64,000 nucleotides of DNA from Martinezella rhizogenes (GTDB lineage: Bacteria > Pseudomonadota > Alphaproteobacteria > Rhizobiales > Rhizobiaceae). Positions 1-9,478 of this stretch are shown here, piece by piece. A program made the position numbers and the translations under genes. Below the pieces are notes generated by a model, which saw only the letters and a list, made by a program, of their open reading frames with translations, did not search any database and was not told where the DNA came from. The stretch's first letter is position 1. The number at the start of each line of letters is the position of its first letter. The stretch spans positions 500,864 through 564,863 of the forward strand of contig NZ_JAPYZZ010000001.1 of the NCBI RefSeq assembly GCF_027460065.1. Direction: 5' to 3'.

Positions 1-645
1 GATGCCATCGACTTGTTTTACCAGCATCGCGTCGATCCCAATGTGCCTATCGAAGAGACGGTCGGGGCCATGGCGGAGTTGGTCCGACAAGGAAAGGTGA
101 AACATCTCGGCCTGTCGGAGGCGAGCGCCGAAACGCTTCGCAAAGCGCACGCCACCCATCCAATTGCCGCCATTCAGAGCGAATATTCGCTGTGGACCCG
201 CGATGTGGAGGAGAACGGCGTGCTGGAAACCTGCCGTGAGCTCGGCATTGGTTTTGTCCCCTTCAGCCCGCTTGGGCGCGGGGCTCTGACGGGCGCGCTG
301 AAGTCACTCGACGGCCTCGCTGCCGATGATTTCCGTCGCGGCCTGCCGCGCTTCCAAAGCGAAAACTTCGACGCCAATCTGGCACTCATCCAGCTTCTGG
401 AAGACATGGCGGCTGAAAAGGGCGTTACCGCCGGACGACTGGCGCTGGCCTGGGTGCTGGCACAGGGCGACTTCATCGTTCCTATCCCCGGCACCACAAA
501 AACCGCCAATCTGGAGAAAAACGTCGCTGCAGCGGATGTTTCGCTGACGGCGGAGGAAGTTGCGAGCCTCGGTGCCCTCCTCTCCCCGGCAAAGGTTGCG
601 GGAGAACGATATCCCGCGCGCATGTCCCAGATGGCCAACCGCTAG
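1..645 (+). CDS. Aldo/keto reductase, C-terminal part (5' end outside window)
   Basis: The reading frame is open from the first base, so the N-terminus lies upstream of the window and only about 214 residues are visible. The protein is an NADPH-dependent aldo/keto reductase of the YakC/AKR13 type. Visible family marks are the strand with the catalytic His (YQHRVDP), GLSEAS, the [11 protein letters not shown] loop, and the C-terminal cofactor-binding segment [13 protein letters not shown]. The catalytic Tyr and Lys would lie in the missing part. It ends at a strong hairpin shared with the convergent pheT. Substrate cannot be told from sequence. Confidence 0.9.
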   Translation, partial: DAIDLFYQHRVDPNVPIEETVGAMAELVRQGKVKHLGLSEASAETLRKAHATHPIAAIQSEYSLWTRDVEENGVLETCRELGIGFVPFSPLGRGALTGALKSLDGLAADDFRRGLPRFQSENFDANLALIQLLEDMAAEKGVTAGRLALAWVLAQGDFIVPIPGTTKTANLEKNVAAADVSLTAEEVASLGALLSPAKVAGERYPARMSQMANR

Positions 646-650
646 AAACA

Positions 651-680
651 AAAAAGCCGCGGCAACCGCCGCGGCTTTTT
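651..680. terminator. Bidirectional rho-independent terminator
   Basis: A perfect 12-bp stem (651-662 with 669-680) with a 6-nt loop is flanked by A-runs on the left and T-runs on the right. It can therefore stop both the aldo/keto reductase transcript (+) and pheT (-), whose 3' ends converge here. Confidence 0.9.
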
Positions 681-698
681 TCATTCAGCCATAGGCTT

Positions 699-3122
699 TC
701 AAGCGCGCAGAACGCCACCTGTCGACTTCTCGACATTGCCAACGATCTTGGCCGTCAGCGCTTCGAAATCCTCATCCGTCAGGGTCTTGTCGACCGGCTG
801 GATCTGCACTTCGATGGCAACCGACTTGCGATTTTCGCCAAGTGACGCACCCTCGAAGATATCGAAGACATTGACGCCGGTGATCAGCTTGCGATCGGCG
901 CTCGTTGCGGCCTTGATGATGGCACCCGCCTCGACCGACTTGTCGACCACGAAGGCGAAGTCGCGCTTGACTGCCTGGAAGGGCGAAAGCTCAAGTGCGG
1001 GCTTGGTACGGGTCGCCTTCTTCTTCGGCTCCTGCATGGCATCGAGATAAATCTCGAAACCGCAATAGGCGCCGGAAACATCGAGTTCGGACAGCGTCTT
1101 CGGATGGAATTCACCGAAATAACCGAGCACGACCTTCGGGCCCATCTTGATGGTGCCGGAACGGCCGGGGTGATACCAGGAAGGCGCACCGGCTTCGATC
1201 TGCACATTGGCCATGGGCAGGCCGCAGGCCTCGAGTACCGAGAGCGCATCGGCCTTGGCGTCATAGACATCCACCGGCTTGCCGCCGCCCTTGGCAGCAT
1301 TGGACCACATGCGGCCGCTGCCCGCGAGCGAGGCCGTGCCACGGCGAACACCGCCGGCAACCCGGCGCTGCTTATCAGGCTTATCACCCTCATAGGTGCC
1401 GGAAACCTCGAAGATCGCCACGTCGCCATGGCCCTTGTCGGCATTGCGCTGGGCGGCGGTGAGAAGCCCCGGCAGCAGCGAGGGCCGCATATCCGACATG
1501 TCGGCCGCGATGGGATTGGCCAATTTCAGCGCGGGCGAACCGCCGCCGAAAAGCTTCGCCTGCGCTTCCGGAATGAAGGACCACGTGACGGCCTCCAGCA
1601 TGCCACGGCTTGCCAGGGCACGGCGCGCGGTACGCGTGCGGATCTGCAGCGTGGTCAGGATACGGCCGTTGACGGCACCGAAGTTTTCCAGCGGTTCCGG
1701 CTTGATATTGTCGACGCCGTGGATGCGCATGACTTCTTCCACCAGATCAGCCTTGCCGTCGACATCAGGACGCCAGGACGGGACGGTGACGGAAACGCGC
1801 TCGCCCGTTCCCTCGACACCGAAACCGAGGCCCTTGAGAATCGTGAGGCTCTCTTCTGCCGAAACTTCCAGACCCGTCAGGCGTTTCACTTCCGCGAGCG
1901 GGAAATCCACGACCTTGGGCTGATGGCCCTTATAACCCACGACCCGGGCTTCGCCAGCGACGCCGCCGCAGAGTTCCAGAACCAGTTCGGTGGTGCGCTC
2001 CAGACCCGGAACCATGTACTCCGGATCAACGCCGCGCTCGAAACGATAACGCGCATCGGTGATGATGCCGAGCGAACGGCCGGTCTTGGCGATGTTGATC
2101 GGATCCCAGAGAGCGGATTCGATCAGCACATCGACGGTATTGTCATCGCAGCCGGAATGTTCGCCGCCCATCACGCCGCCGATGGACTCTAGGCCCTTTT
2201 CATCGGCAATGACGACATTGTTCGGGCCGAGCTTATATTCCCGCTGGTCGAGTGCGAGGATGGTCTCACCCTCTTTCGCACGACGAACCGTAAGATCGCC
2301 CTTGACCTTGGCGGCGTCGAAGACGTGCATCGGCCGGCCCTGGTCGAAGGTCATGTAGTTGGTGATGTCGACAAGCGCGTTGATGGGGCGCAGGCCGATT
2401 GCCATCAGGCGCTGCTGCATCCATTTCGGGCTCGGGCCGTTCTTCACGCCGCGCACGATGCGCAGCGAAAAGCCGGGGCAGAGCGCCGCATCGTCCAGTT
2501 CCAGCTTCACATCGACGGGCGTTGCGCCTTCCGCCTTGAAGGACGGTGCAGGCCTCGTCTTCAGCTTGCCGAGACCGGAAGCCGCGAGATCACGGGCAAT
2601 GCCGTAGATCGAGGTGCAATCCGGACGGTTCGGCGTCAGGTTGATTTCGATCATCGGATCGTCGAGGCCGGCATAGGTGGCGAAGGACGTGCCGACGGGG
2701 GCATCCTGCGGCAGATCGATGATGCCGTCATGATCGTCGGAAATGTTGAGCTCCTTTTCGGAGCACATCATGCCGTGGCTTTCGACGCCGCGAATTTTGC
2801 CGACAGCAAGGGTGACATCGATACCCGGGACATACACGCCCGGACGCGCCAGCGCACCGACAAGGCCGGCGCGTGCATTGGGCGCACCGCAGACGATCTG
2901 CACCGGCTTGCCATCACCGGCATCGACCATCAGCACCTTGAGGCGGTCGGCCTCAGGATGTTTTTCAGCGGAAACCACCTTGGCAATGACGAAAGGCTTA
3001 TAAGCCGCCTTGTCGTCAACCTCTTCGACCTCGAGGCCGATTGCCGTCAGCCGCTCGCAAATCTCGTCCAGCGTCGCATCGGTATCCAGATGCTCTTTCA
3101 GCCAGGAAAGAGTGAATTTCAT
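699..3122 (-). CDS. pheT: Phenylalanyl-tRNA synthetase beta subunit
   Basis: At 807 aa this is full length for bacterial PheT, the beta chain of the (alpha-beta)2 enzyme that charges tRNA-Phe. In order it shows the N-terminal [12 protein letters not shown] segment, an EMAP-type tRNA-binding domain (about residues 40-150, [14 protein letters not shown]), the B3/B4 editing domain (about 210-380, [19 protein letters not shown]), B5 (about 405-475), and a C-terminal FDX-ACB anticodon-binding domain (about 710-805, [13 protein letters not shown]). It lies 24 nt downstream of pheS and is surely co-transcribed with it. Confidence 0.98.
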   Translation of the reverse strand: MKFTLSWLKEHLDTDATLDEICERLTAIGLEVEEVDDKAAYKPFVIAKVVSAEKHPEADRLKVLMVDAGDGKPVQIVCGAPNARAGLVGALARPGVYVPGIDVTLAVGKIRGVESHGMMCSEKELNISDDHDGIIDLPQDAPVGTSFATYAGLDDPMIEINLTPNRPDCTSIYGIARDLAASGLGKLKTRPAPSFKAEGATPVDVKLELDDAALCPGFSLRIVRGVKNGPSPKWMQQRLMAIGLRPINALVDITNYMTFDQGRPMHVFDAAKVKGDLTVRRAKEGETILALDQREYKLGPNNVVIADEKGLESIGGVMGGEHSGCDDNTVDVLIESALWDPINIAKTGRSLGIITDARYRFERGVDPEYMVPGLERTTELVLELCGGVAGEARVVGYKGHQPKVVDFPLAEVKRLTGLEVSAEESLTILKGLGFGVEGTGERVSVTVPSWRPDVDGKADLVEEVMRIHGVDNIKPEPLENFGAVNGRILTTLQIRTRTARRALASRGMLEAVTWSFIPEAQAKLFGGGSPALKLANPIAADMSDMRPSLLPGLLTAAQRNADKGHGDVAIFEVSGTYEGDKPDKQRRVAGGVRRGTASLAGSGRMWSNAAKGGGKPVDVYDAKADALSVLEACGLPMANVQIEAGAPSWYHPGRSGTIKMGPKVVLGYFGEFHPKTLSELDVSGAYCGFEIYLDAMQEPKKKATRTKPALELSPFQAVKRDFAFVVDKSVEAGAIIKAATSADRKLITGVNVFDIFEGASLGENRKSVAIEVQIQPVDKTLTDEDFEALTAKIVGNVEKSTGGVLRA

Positions 3123-3146
3123 GTCTTTGCTCCTTGGCTAACCGGA

Positions 3147-4229
3147 TTAAACGCTCAAACCGCCGAACAGCGTCGGCATGTCGAGCGGGCGGAAGCCGTA
3201 ATGGTTCATCCAGCGGACATCGGCGTTGAAGAAATCGCGCAGATCAGGCATGCCGTATTTCAGCATGGCGATGCGGTCGAGGCCCATGCCCCAGGCAAAG
3301 CCCTGATATTCGTCCGGGTCCAGCCCACCAGCACGCAGCACGTTCGGGTGCACCATGCCGCAGCCGAGAATTTCCATCCAGTCATTGCCTTCGCCGAACT
3401 TGACGATCGGGCCAGAACGGTCGCACTGAATATCCACCTCGAAGCTCGGCTCCGTGAAGGGGAAGAAGGACGGGCGGAAACGCATGACGACGCTGTCGAC
3501 CTCGAAGAAGGTCTTGCAGAACTCTTCCAGCACCCAGCGCAGATTGCCGACATGCGCTTTCTTGTCGATGACAAGACCTTCGACCTGATGGAACATCGGC
3601 GAATGGGTGGCGTCGGAATCCTGACGGTAGGTCTTGCCGGGAATGACGATGCGGATTGGCGGCTTCTGGCTTTCCATGGTGCGGATCTGCACCGGCGAGG
3701 TGTGCGTGCGCAGCACCTTACGCTCACCGTTTTCATCCGGCTGGAAGAAGAAGGTGTCGTGCATTTCGCGGGCCGGGTGGCCTTCGGGGAAATTCAGCGC
3801 CGTAAAGTTGTAATAATCGGTCTCGATATCGGGACCTTCGGCGATCGAGAAACCCATATCCGCGAAGATGGCGGTGATTTCATCGACGATCTGGCTGATG
3901 GGATGAATGCGGCCACGCTCGGCCGGGGACTGGCGGACCGGCAGGCTGACATCCACCGTTTCTGCCTTCAACCGGGCGGCGATGGCAGCATCCTTCAGCG
4001 CATTCTTGCGTTCGCCGATAAGATCGGTGATCTCAGTCTTAAGCTGGTTGATGGCAGCACCGCGGGTCTGGCGCTCTTCCGGCGTCATGCTGCCCAGCGT
4101 CTTCAGAAGCTCCGAAACCGAGCCCTTCTTGCCCAGCGCGGAAACGCGCACGGCTTCGATGGCCGGCTCATCGGCAGCAGCGGCGATCTCCGACATCAAT
4201 TGCGATTTCAAGGTATCAAGTTCAGTCAT
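3147..4229 (-). CDS. pheS: Phenylalanyl-tRNA synthetase alpha subunit
   Basis: At 360 aa this is the usual length. PheS is the catalytic class II subunit that activates phenylalanine. The N-terminal coiled-coil arm (about residues 1-90) is followed by the catalytic core: motif 2 ([12 protein letters not shown]), the FHQVEG segment, and motif 3 ([18 protein letters not shown]) near the C-terminus. Its start codon lies inside the last codons of the upstream kinase-like gene (8-nt overlap), which suggests translational coupling. pheT follows directly. Confidence 0.98.
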   Translation of the reverse strand: MTELDTLKSQLMSEIAAAADEPAIEAVRVSALGKKGSVSELLKTLGSMTPEERQTRGAAINQLKTEITDLIGERKNALKDAAIAARLKAETVDVSLPVRQSPAERGRIHPISQIVDEITAIFADMGFSIAEGPDIETDYYNFTALNFPEGHPAREMHDTFFFQPDENGERKVLRTHTSPVQIRTMESQKPPIRIVIPGKTYRQDSDATHSPMFHQVEGLVIDKKAHVGNLRWVLEEFCKTFFEVDSVVMRFRPSFFPFTEPSFEVDIQCDRSGPIVKFGEGNDWMEILGCGMVHPNVLRAGGLDPDEYQGFAWGMGLDRIAMLKYGMPDLRDFFNADVRWMNHYGFRPLDMPTLFGGLSV

Positions 4230-5100
4230 CTTTTCCTGCCTTGCCGGTCTTTTTAACAGCGGCTTCGGGGTTCACAGCATTCATCAGATAGTCGGTCGCC
4301 ATGATAAAGCGTCGCAGATCACTACCCATCCGCACGCGCCCGATCAACCGGGCAAGCGGTAAAAATCGCCCCAGAATGCCGGTCAGGCGGCACAATTCTT
4401 CCAGCGCCTGGGGCGGGGCGTTTTCGCGCCAGCAGGCGAAGGCCGCATCGCAGGTCCCCGGCGCATCGCAGGCGCGGGTGGCGACCTGTAAAAACAGCAG
4501 CCATATATCGCGGGCCTGCGCCGTTTCCAGCGGCATGACCTCCTGAGGACGCTCCTCGAAATCCATGAAACCGACACGGCCGTCCTGAAGAAAGAAGTCA
4601 CGCACATGCGGACGACCATGGCAGAGACCCGCCGCATGCAACTCGCCAAGCGCTTCTGCGGATTTTACAAGCAGCGCATCGTGCTCCACCGCTGTCGTGG
4701 CCTTTATCGCATCCATGCGCTCCATGATGGTGGGGCCGACATCGCCAAGCACAACGGCCGTCAGCGAGGAATAGATGACGGGGGGCACGGGGAAACCACG
4801 GGCCTTGAAGGCCTCCAGCGTTTCGAGTTCGCGGCGCATGAGACCGGCGCCATCAAGCGGCGGCGAAGGACGCATAAAGGTATAGGGAAGCAGCTTTGCG
4901 AGAAAAGTCTGCAGCTTTATCCACCAGGACGGCGTTTCCGTGCCCTGGCGTTTTATCCAGACGGTCGTTGTGGAAAGCTCGAGTTTCTGCACGCGGCGCT
5001 CGCTTTTAAGCAGAACCCGCATCAAGGCTGCGATATCGCCATCTTCGAGATGGACGTGGAAACCCTTCGCCTTTTCCGTCTCACTTGCGGCAACCAGCAT
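4222..5100 (-). CDS. Kinase-fold protein (Kdo/WaaP- or APH-like) in the pheST operon
   Basis: This is a 292-aa protein with the landmarks of a eukaryote-like or LPS-type kinase: a beta3 Lys (VWIKRQG, K50), an alpha-C Glu ([12 protein letters not shown]91), a catalytic loop [11 protein letters not shown] (H161, D168), and DFE (from D180) where DFG is usual. The substrate is unknown; lipid A/Kdo or small-molecule phosphorylation is plausible. I chose ATG 5100 because a GGGGGG ribosome site sits 5 nt upstream. A longer reading from TTG at 5157 has no better site. It overlaps pheS by 8 nt and is separated from rplT by a terminator, so it probably heads its own kinase-pheS-pheT transcript. Confidence 0.7.
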   Translation of the reverse strand: MLVAASETEKAKGFHVHLEDGDIAALMRVLLKSERRVQKLELSTTTVWIKRQGTETPSWWIKLQTFLAKLLPYTFMRPSPPLDGAGLMRRELETLEAFKARGFPVPPVIYSSLTAVVLGDVGPTIMERMDAIKATTAVEHDALLVKSAEALGELHAAGLCHGRPHVRDFFLQDGRVGFMDFEERPQEVMPLETAQARDIWLLFLQVATRACDAPGTCDAAFACWRENAPPQALEELCRLTGILGRFLPLARLIGRVRMGSDLRRFIMATDYLMNAVNPEAAVKKTGKAGKDD

Positions 5101-5208
5101 TCTTGCCCCCCAATGGAACATTCCGACCGAAAGCCGGATGCCCCACCCTTCTGGCAACCCCGGTGCAAAACGCTCTACGCCTTTGCCGAAACTGCCGTGA
5201 ATTCCAAA

Positions 5209-5245
5209 AAATCGAAAACCCGCGCCGGAGGACCGGCGCGGGTTT
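5209..5245 (-). terminator. Terminator of the infC-rpmI-rplT transcript
   Basis: A perfect 13-bp GC-rich stem (5216-5228 with 5233-5245, loop AGGA) lies 30 nt past the rplT stop. Read on the minus strand it is followed by a broken T-tract (the A-rich stretch 5206-5218 on plus). Confidence 0.88.
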
Positions 5246-5275
5246 CAAATGAACAACAGATTGTCCGCGCCGTAA

Positions 5276-5680
5276 TTACTTTACAGCGGTTTCAAACTCG
5301 TTGGTCGTACCAGCATCCTTGAGGTACTCAAGAGCCTTCTTCGCTGCTTCAACGAGCGCGCCGAATGCTGCCGGCTCATGGATAGCCATGTCGGACAGAA
5401 CCTTGCGGTCGACTTCGATGCCAGCCTTGTTCAGGCCGTCGATGAAGCGGCCGTAGGTCAGGCCGAATTCGCGAACAGCAGCGTTGATACGCTGGATCCA
5501 CAGAGCGCGGAAGTTGCGCTTGTTGACCTTGCGGTCGCGGTAAGCGTACTGCTTGGAACGATCCACGGCAGCCTTTGCTGCGCGGATGGTGTTCTTGCGG
5601 CGGCCGTAGAAGCCCTTGGCTGCCTTGAGTGTCTTGGTGTGCTTGGCGCGGGAAGTTACGCCACGTTTTACGCGTGCCAT
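5276..5680 (-). CDS. rplT: 50S ribosomal protein L20
   Basis: At 134 aa this is a normal alphaproteobacterial L20. It is strongly basic, opening [19 protein letters not shown] and carrying the conserved [24 protein letters not shown] block. L20 is an early 23S rRNA-binding assembly protein and in enterobacteria also represses its own operon. It lies 40 nt downstream of rpmI in the conserved infC-rpmI-rplT order and is followed by a strong terminator. Confidence 0.98.
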   Translation of the reverse strand: MARVKRGVTSRAKHTKTLKAAKGFYGRRKNTIRAAKAAVDRSKQYAYRDRKVNKRNFRALWIQRINAAVREFGLTYGRFIDGLNKAGIEVDRKVLSDMAIHEPAAFGALVEAAKKALEYLKDAGTTNEFETAVK

Positions 5681-5720
5681 GTCATGATCTCCTTAAAGTG
5701 TCCAAAAGTGCGGAAAAGTC

Positions 5721-5924
5721 TCAGAGACCGTTCGGCAGGTAGTTCTTGACGACTTTCTTGCCGTCAGCTTCGGCGAGAACCATGGTTCCACGCGCGTCGC
5801 GAATGAACTTGTTGGTACGCTTGATCATGCCGTGGCGCTTACCGGCGGCGGCTGCAACAACCTTACCGGTAGCGGTGATCTTGAACCGCTTTTTTGCAGC
5901 GGACTTCGTCTTCATCTTGGGCAT
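5721..5924 (-). CDS. rpmI: 50S ribosomal protein L35
   Basis: This 67-aa basic protein begins [21 protein letters not shown], the L35 signature, and keeps the central KRHGMIKRT motif. It is the second gene of the infC-rpmI-rplT cluster. The 191-nt gap to infC is long for this operon and could hold a leader or attenuator. A G/C-rich imperfect hairpin is visible around 6050-6085, but I cannot assign it a role. Confidence 0.97.
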   Translation of the reverse strand: MPKMKTKSAAKKRFKITATGKVVAAAAGKRHGMIKRTNKFIRDARGTMVLAEADGKKVVKNYLPNGL

Positions 5925-6115
5925 TTTGCTACTCCGTGTTTTTGTATCGAAACAGGCAGACGAGGCCTATTTCAAGCTATTCAGGAACGGCCTCGGCATG
6001 CCCTGCCGGACCGTTCGGACGCGCGCTTATAACCGCAGTCGGCTAAAAGCGCAACGGGGAATGAAAATTTCCCCTTGCGGCGGTGATTTACGCAGCTTTC
6101 AGGACTGGCGCAAAA

Positions 6116-6652
6116 TTATTTCGGGGCGAGAACCATCATCATCTGACGGCCTTCCAGCTTCGGCTCGGCTTCAACCTTGGCAATCGCCTGGGTATCTTCC
6201 TTCACTTGGAGGAGAAGTTTCATGCCAAGTTCCTGGTGGGCCATTTCACGGCCACGGAACTTCAGCGTCACCTTCACCTTGTCACCCTCGTCAAAGAAGC
6301 GGTTCATCGCCTTCATCTTCACGTCATAGTCATGCGTGTCGATGTTGGGGCGCATCTTGATTTCTTTGACCTCGACGATCTTCTGTTTCTTGCGCGCCTC
6401 AGCGGCTTTCTTCTGGGTCGAGTATTTAAGCTTGCCGAGATCGAGGATCTTGCATACCGGCGGCTCTGCGTTCGGCGAAATCTCGACGAGATCGAGACCG
6501 GCCTCTTCCGCCATTTTCAAAGCCTGATCCGTCGGCATGCTACCGAGGTTCTGGCCCTCTTCATCAATAAGCTGAACTCTGGGAACCCGAATTTCCCGGT
6601 TGGAGCGCGGGCCCTCCTTGACGGGGGCATCGGCTTTGAAAGGTCTGCGAAT
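6116..6652 (-). CDS. infC: Translation initiation factor IF-3, AUU start
   Basis: The obvious ATG frame (6116-6538) gives only 140 aa and cuts off the IF3 N-domain. The frame stays open upstream and reads [17 protein letters not shown] then [19 protein letters not shown], which is the conserved alphaproteobacterial IF3 N-terminus. The only sensible initiation point is ATT at 6652-6650, with AGGAGA 8 nt upstream (6661-6666 on plus). This gives 178 aa, the family length. AUU is the known unusual start of E. coli infC and underlies IF3 autoregulation. The C-domain ([19 protein letters not shown]) is intact. Confidence 0.95.
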   Translation of the reverse strand: MRRPFKADAPVKEGPRSNREIRVPRVQLIDEEGQNLGSMPTDQALKMAEEAGLDLVEISPNAEPPVCKILDLGKLKYSTQKKAAEARKKQKIVEVKEIKMRPNIDTHDYDVKMKAMNRFFDEGDKVKVTLKFRGREMAHQELGMKLLLQVKEDTQAIAKVEAEPKLEGRQMMMVLAPK

Positions 6653-6660
6653 GGTCGTAT

Positions 6661-6666
6661 TCTCCT
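6661..6666 (-). promoter_or_regulatory. Ribosome-binding site deciding the infC AUU start
   Basis: AGGAGA on the minus strand lies 8 nt before ATT 6652. No ATG, GTG or TTG occurs at a proper distance, so this site fixes the non-canonical start. Confidence 0.85.
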
Positions 6667-6839
6667 GATCTGTTTCTGGATCACGTCAGCAAAAAACAGC
6701 TTGTTTGGTACAAGCGGCGGAAATGTCGTTATTGCCGTGGCGAAGTCAATAGCATATCTGCCCGAAAAGATCACCTCTTGCCACGGTTTTTGCAAATACG
6801 CCGCCGATATTGCACGAAAATCAGGAGAATTGCATATAC

Positions 6840-7628
6840 ATGACCGAACAAGCCGCTGAATTCCTGCATATGGGAGCGGGTGACGACGCCCGCAACATCG
6901 CTTTTCTCCATCGCCGCGCAGCATCACAGCCGGACGCACCCCTGCTCGTCTGGCTCGGTGGCTATCGTTCCGACATGACGGGAACCAAGGCGGTGGAGCT
7001 CGATCGCTTCGCAGCGGAAAATGGTCTTGCCTGCCTGCGGCTCGATTATTCCGGCCACGGAGCTTCCGGTGGCGATTTCAAAAGAGGCACGATTTCGCGG
7101 TGGCTGGAAGAAGCACTCGCCGTGCTACGCGCCAAGGCACCGGCGCGTGTCATCCTCGTTGGCTCGTCCATGGGTGGGTGGATTGCGTTGCGCATGGTCG
7201 AGGAGCTGCGCAAGGCAGGCGGTGCGCCCTCCGTCGCGGGTCTGGTTCTTATTGCCCCCGCTCCCGATTTCACTGCGGAGTTGATAGAGCCCAGCCTGAC
7301 GGAAGCGGAAAAGACGTCGCTGGTGGAAAGAGGCTATTTCGAGGAACATTCGGAATATAGCCCTGAACCCAACATCTTTACCCGGGCGCTGATGGAGGAC
7401 GGCAAGCAGAACCGCGTGCTTACGGGCATCATCACCACCGGCTGCCCCGTTCACATCCTGCAGGGCATGCGTGATCCCGATGTCCCCTATCAACACGCAC
7501 TCAAGCTCCTCGAGCACCTTCCCGCCGACGATGTCGTGTTGACGCTGATCCGCGACGGCGACCACCGGCTTTCCCGGCCGCAGGATATCGACAGGATGCT
7601 CGCAGCCGTCAAAGCCCTTGCGATATAG
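6840..7628 (+). CDS. Alpha/beta hydrolase, ABHD10-like
   Basis: This is a 262-aa cytosolic alpha/beta hydrolase (no signal peptide). The nucleophile elbow is VGSSMGGW (S110), the acid is likely Asp of MRDPDVP and the base His of DGDHRLS. The segments WLGGYRSDMTGTKA and LDYSGHGASGGDF resemble mitochondrial ABHD10, an acyl-protein thioesterase/esterase, so deacylase or esterase activity is the best guess. I chose ATG 6840, with AGGAG 12 nt upstream, rather than the TTG 30 nt earlier. It is divergent from infC. Confidence 0.85.
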   Translation: MTEQAAEFLHMGAGDDARNIAFLHRRAASQPDAPLLVWLGGYRSDMTGTKAVELDRFAAENGLACLRLDYSGHGASGGDFKRGTISRWLEEALAVLRAKAPARVILVGSSMGGWIALRMVEELRKAGGAPSVAGLVLIAPAPDFTAELIEPSLTEAEKTSLVERGYFEEHSEYSPEPNIFTRALMEDGKQNRVLTGIITTGCPVHILQGMRDPDVPYQHALKLLEHLPADDVVLTLIRDGDHRLSRPQDIDRMLAAVKALAI

Positions 7629-7712
7629 GCATTTGCGCAACGCTCTTAACCATATTCAACGAGTCTTGCGCGCCACCGATTGCTAATGATTGACTCCTAC
7701 CCCCCATCCCTC

Positions 7713-7727
7713 TTAACTTTTCATTAA
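7713..7727. promoter_or_regulatory. Putative CtrA box upstream of the cysteine peptidase gene
   Basis: TTAA-N7-TTAA (TTAA at 7713-7716 and 7724-7727) matches the binding motif of the alphaproteobacterial cell-cycle regulator CtrA exactly. It ends 19 nt before the ATG at 7747. A third TTAA follows 3 nt later. Confidence 0.55.
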
Positions 7728-7746
7728 GAATTAAGGGACGGGTTTC

Positions 7747-8361
7747 ATGATGAACGCACCGCTGGCGCGTGCGCTGCTGTTTGCAGTTGCCGCCGGGCTA
7801 ATGACTGCTGCTTCCGCCATGGCGGAAATCAAGGGAAGCCCTTCCATGGTGACGGGCGGGATTACCTCCCAGCCGATCGGCCATTACGAGTTCTGTCAGA
7901 AATATGCGGATGAATGCAACATTCGCAACAAGCTGACGCCGCCGCCCCGCGTTACCGAATATGGCTGGGGCGTCATTCGCGAGATCAATACGTCCGTCAA
8001 CACCACCATCGTAGCGATGACCGACCAGGAAATCTACGGCAAGGACGAGGTCTGGGAATATCCGACGACCGCCGGCGACTGCGAAGATTTCGTGCTGCTG
8101 AAGCGCAAGAAGCTGATCGAGCGCGGTTTTTCCGTGGCCGATCTGCTGATCACCGTCGTGCGCAAGCCTGACGGCGAAGGCCATGCCGTGCTGACGCTTC
8201 GCACCACGGATGGCGATTATATTCTCGACAACCTCACCGACGACGTGAAGCTCTGGACCGACACGAATTACACCTATCTGAAACGGCAGGCGTCCTTCAA
8301 TACGGGCCGCTGGGTTTCCATCGAGGATGGTCGTGACGTTCTGGTCGGCGCGTTGCGCTAA
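7747..8361 (+). CDS. Periplasmic transglutaminase-like cysteine peptidase (BTLCP family)
   Basis: This 204-aa protein has a cleavable signal peptide (residues 1-26, ending SAMA) and a bacterial transglutaminase-like cysteine proteinase domain. The triad is clear: C112 in AGDCEDF, H146 in GEGHAVL and D161 in LDNL. The family includes LapG, which cuts adhesins in the periplasm; whether this member does so is inference, as no LapA/LapD homologue is visible in the window. The gene is monocistronic, has a CtrA-type box just before its start, and ends at a good terminator. Confidence 0.9.
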   Translation: MMNAPLARALLFAVAAGLMTAASAMAEIKGSPSMVTGGITSQPIGHYEFCQKYADECNIRNKLTPPPRVTEYGWGVIREINTSVNTTIVAMTDQEIYGKDEVWEYPTTAGDCEDFVLLKRKKLIERGFSVADLLITVVRKPDGEGHAVLTLRTTDGDYILDNLTDDVKLWTDTNYTYLKRQASFNTGRWVSIEDGRDVLVGALR

Positions 8362-8388
8362 GGTTCAAATTTCACGTCTGATAGATTG

Positions 8389-8416
8389 GAGCCCGCCGTC
8401 GCGGGCTCTTTCTTTT
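8389..8416 (+). terminator. Terminator after the BTLCP gene
   Basis: The 8-bp stem GAGCCCGC/GCGGGCTC (8389-8396, 8401-8408) with loop CGTC is followed by a T-rich tail (TTCTTTTTT). It lies between convergent genes. Confidence 0.85.
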
Positions 8417-8417
8417 T

Positions 8418-9401
8418 TCACGCGTTGCCGATGATAATACCGGCAGCCAGCACCAGCGAACCGCCCAGCACCACCTGAAACACCGCCCGCAGGAACGGCG
8501 TTTCCATGAAACGGTTCTGAATGAAGGCGATGGCCCAGAGTTCCACAAAAACGACGATGGCGGCAATGGCCGTCGCTGTCCAGAAATGCGGGATGAGATA
8601 GGGCAGCGCGTGGCCGAGACCGCCGATGGCCGTCATGATGCCTGAGGCCAGGCCGCGCTTCAGCGGTGATCCACGGCCGGAAAGCTTGCCGTCGTCATGA
8701 GCAGCCTCCGTAAAACCCATGGAGATACCCGCACCGACGGAGGCGGAAAGACCGATCAGGAAGGTCTGCCATGTATCCTGTGTGGCAAAGGCGGCCGCGA
8801 AGATCGGAGCCAGCGTCGAGACCGAGCCGTCCATAAGGCCGGCAAGGCCCGGCTGCACATAGGTCAGAAGGAACTGCCGCTTGGCGGTTTCCTCCTCTTC
8901 GGTCCGGTCGCCGTCATCAAGATGCTTTTCCTCCAGCATTCGGGCAATATCTTCGTGGCCCCGTTCCGCCTCGGCCAGATCACCCAGGAGCTTGCGGGTG
9001 GACGCATCGGTGGTGCGCTTGATGGCTTCATCGTAAAAGCGGATCGCCTGGGCTTCCATCAGTTCGGCCTGGGCGCGGATTTTCTCGAGCGACAGGTTTT
9101 TCACCAGCCAGTCCGGCGTGCGTTCGTAAAAACCGCGCACATGTTCGCGGCGGATCAGTGGAATGGTTTCGCCGAAACGACGGCGATGCATGTCGATCAG
9201 GATATTGCTATGCTGCTGCTCGACCTCGGCCATATCGTCGAACACTTTGGCCGATTGCGGATATTGCGCGCGCAGATGGTCGGCATAGGAGCGGTAGATA
9301 CGGGAATCGTCCTCTTCGGACGAGATGGCGAGAGCGAGAATTTCCTGTTCACCAAGTGAGGAAAAGGGGCGTTTGGACAGGGAAAAAAGACTACGAAACA
9401 T
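8418..9401 (-). CDS. mbfA: Membrane-bound ferritin / iron exporter MbfA
   Basis: This 327-aa protein joins an N-terminal ferritin-like (Er/rubrerythrin) domain (about residues 15-165) to a C-terminal VIT1/CCC1 membrane domain (about 180-327, YVQPGLAGLMDGSVSTLAP, then hydrophobic helices). Di-iron ligands are visible in EVEQQH, MEAQAIRFYDE and AEAERGHED. In Agrobacterium and Bradyrhizobium MbfA exports iron and protects against iron and peroxide stress, and Irr represses it when iron is scarce. That fits the Irr box directly upstream of its start. It is divergent from a truncated haemoglobin gene. Confidence 0.95.
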   Translation of the reverse strand: MFRSLFSLSKRPFSSLGEQEILALAISSEEDDSRIYRSYADHLRAQYPQSAKVFDDMAEVEQQHSNILIDMHRRRFGETIPLIRREHVRGFYERTPDWLVKNLSLEKIRAQAELMEAQAIRFYDEAIKRTTDASTRKLLGDLAEAERGHEDIARMLEEKHLDDGDRTEEEETAKRQFLLTYVQPGLAGLMDGSVSTLAPIFAAAFATQDTWQTFLIGLSASVGAGISMGFTEAAHDDGKLSGRGSPLKRGLASGIMTAIGGLGHALPYLIPHFWTATAIAAIVVFVELWAIAFIQNRFMETPFLRAVFQVVLGGSLVLAAGIIIGNA

Positions 9402-9414
9402 GGCTGAAACCTTT

Positions 9415-9431
9415 TTTAGAATAATTCTAAA
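9415..9431. promoter_or_regulatory. Irr box (ICE motif) at mbfA
   Basis: TTTAGAATAATTCTAAA is a palindrome broken only at its centre and a perfect match to the iron control element TTTAGAA-N3-TTCTAAA bound by Irr in Rhizobiales. It lies 13 nt upstream of the mbfA ATG, next to its ribosome site. Confidence 0.88.
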
Positions 9432-9461
9432 TACATCCGCGCCCTATCGGGATCAAGCCAT

Positions 9462-9478
9462 TTTAGAATTATTCCAAT
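9462..9478. promoter_or_regulatory. Second Irr box (ICE motif) on the haemoglobin side
   Basis: TTTAGAATTATTCCAAT matches the ICE consensus at all but the last position if TTCYAAA is allowed. It lies 63 nt upstream of the truncated haemoglobin start and 30 nt from the first box. It may control that gene, or help Irr bind cooperatively. Confidence 0.75.

Noticed and set aside
1104-4256. Long plus-strand open frames opposite pheT and pheS (362 and 643 codons)
   Set aside because: They are antisense to well-recognised synthetase genes, have arginine/histidine-rich non-protein-like composition and no ribosome sites. They reflect high-GC codon use on the other strand.
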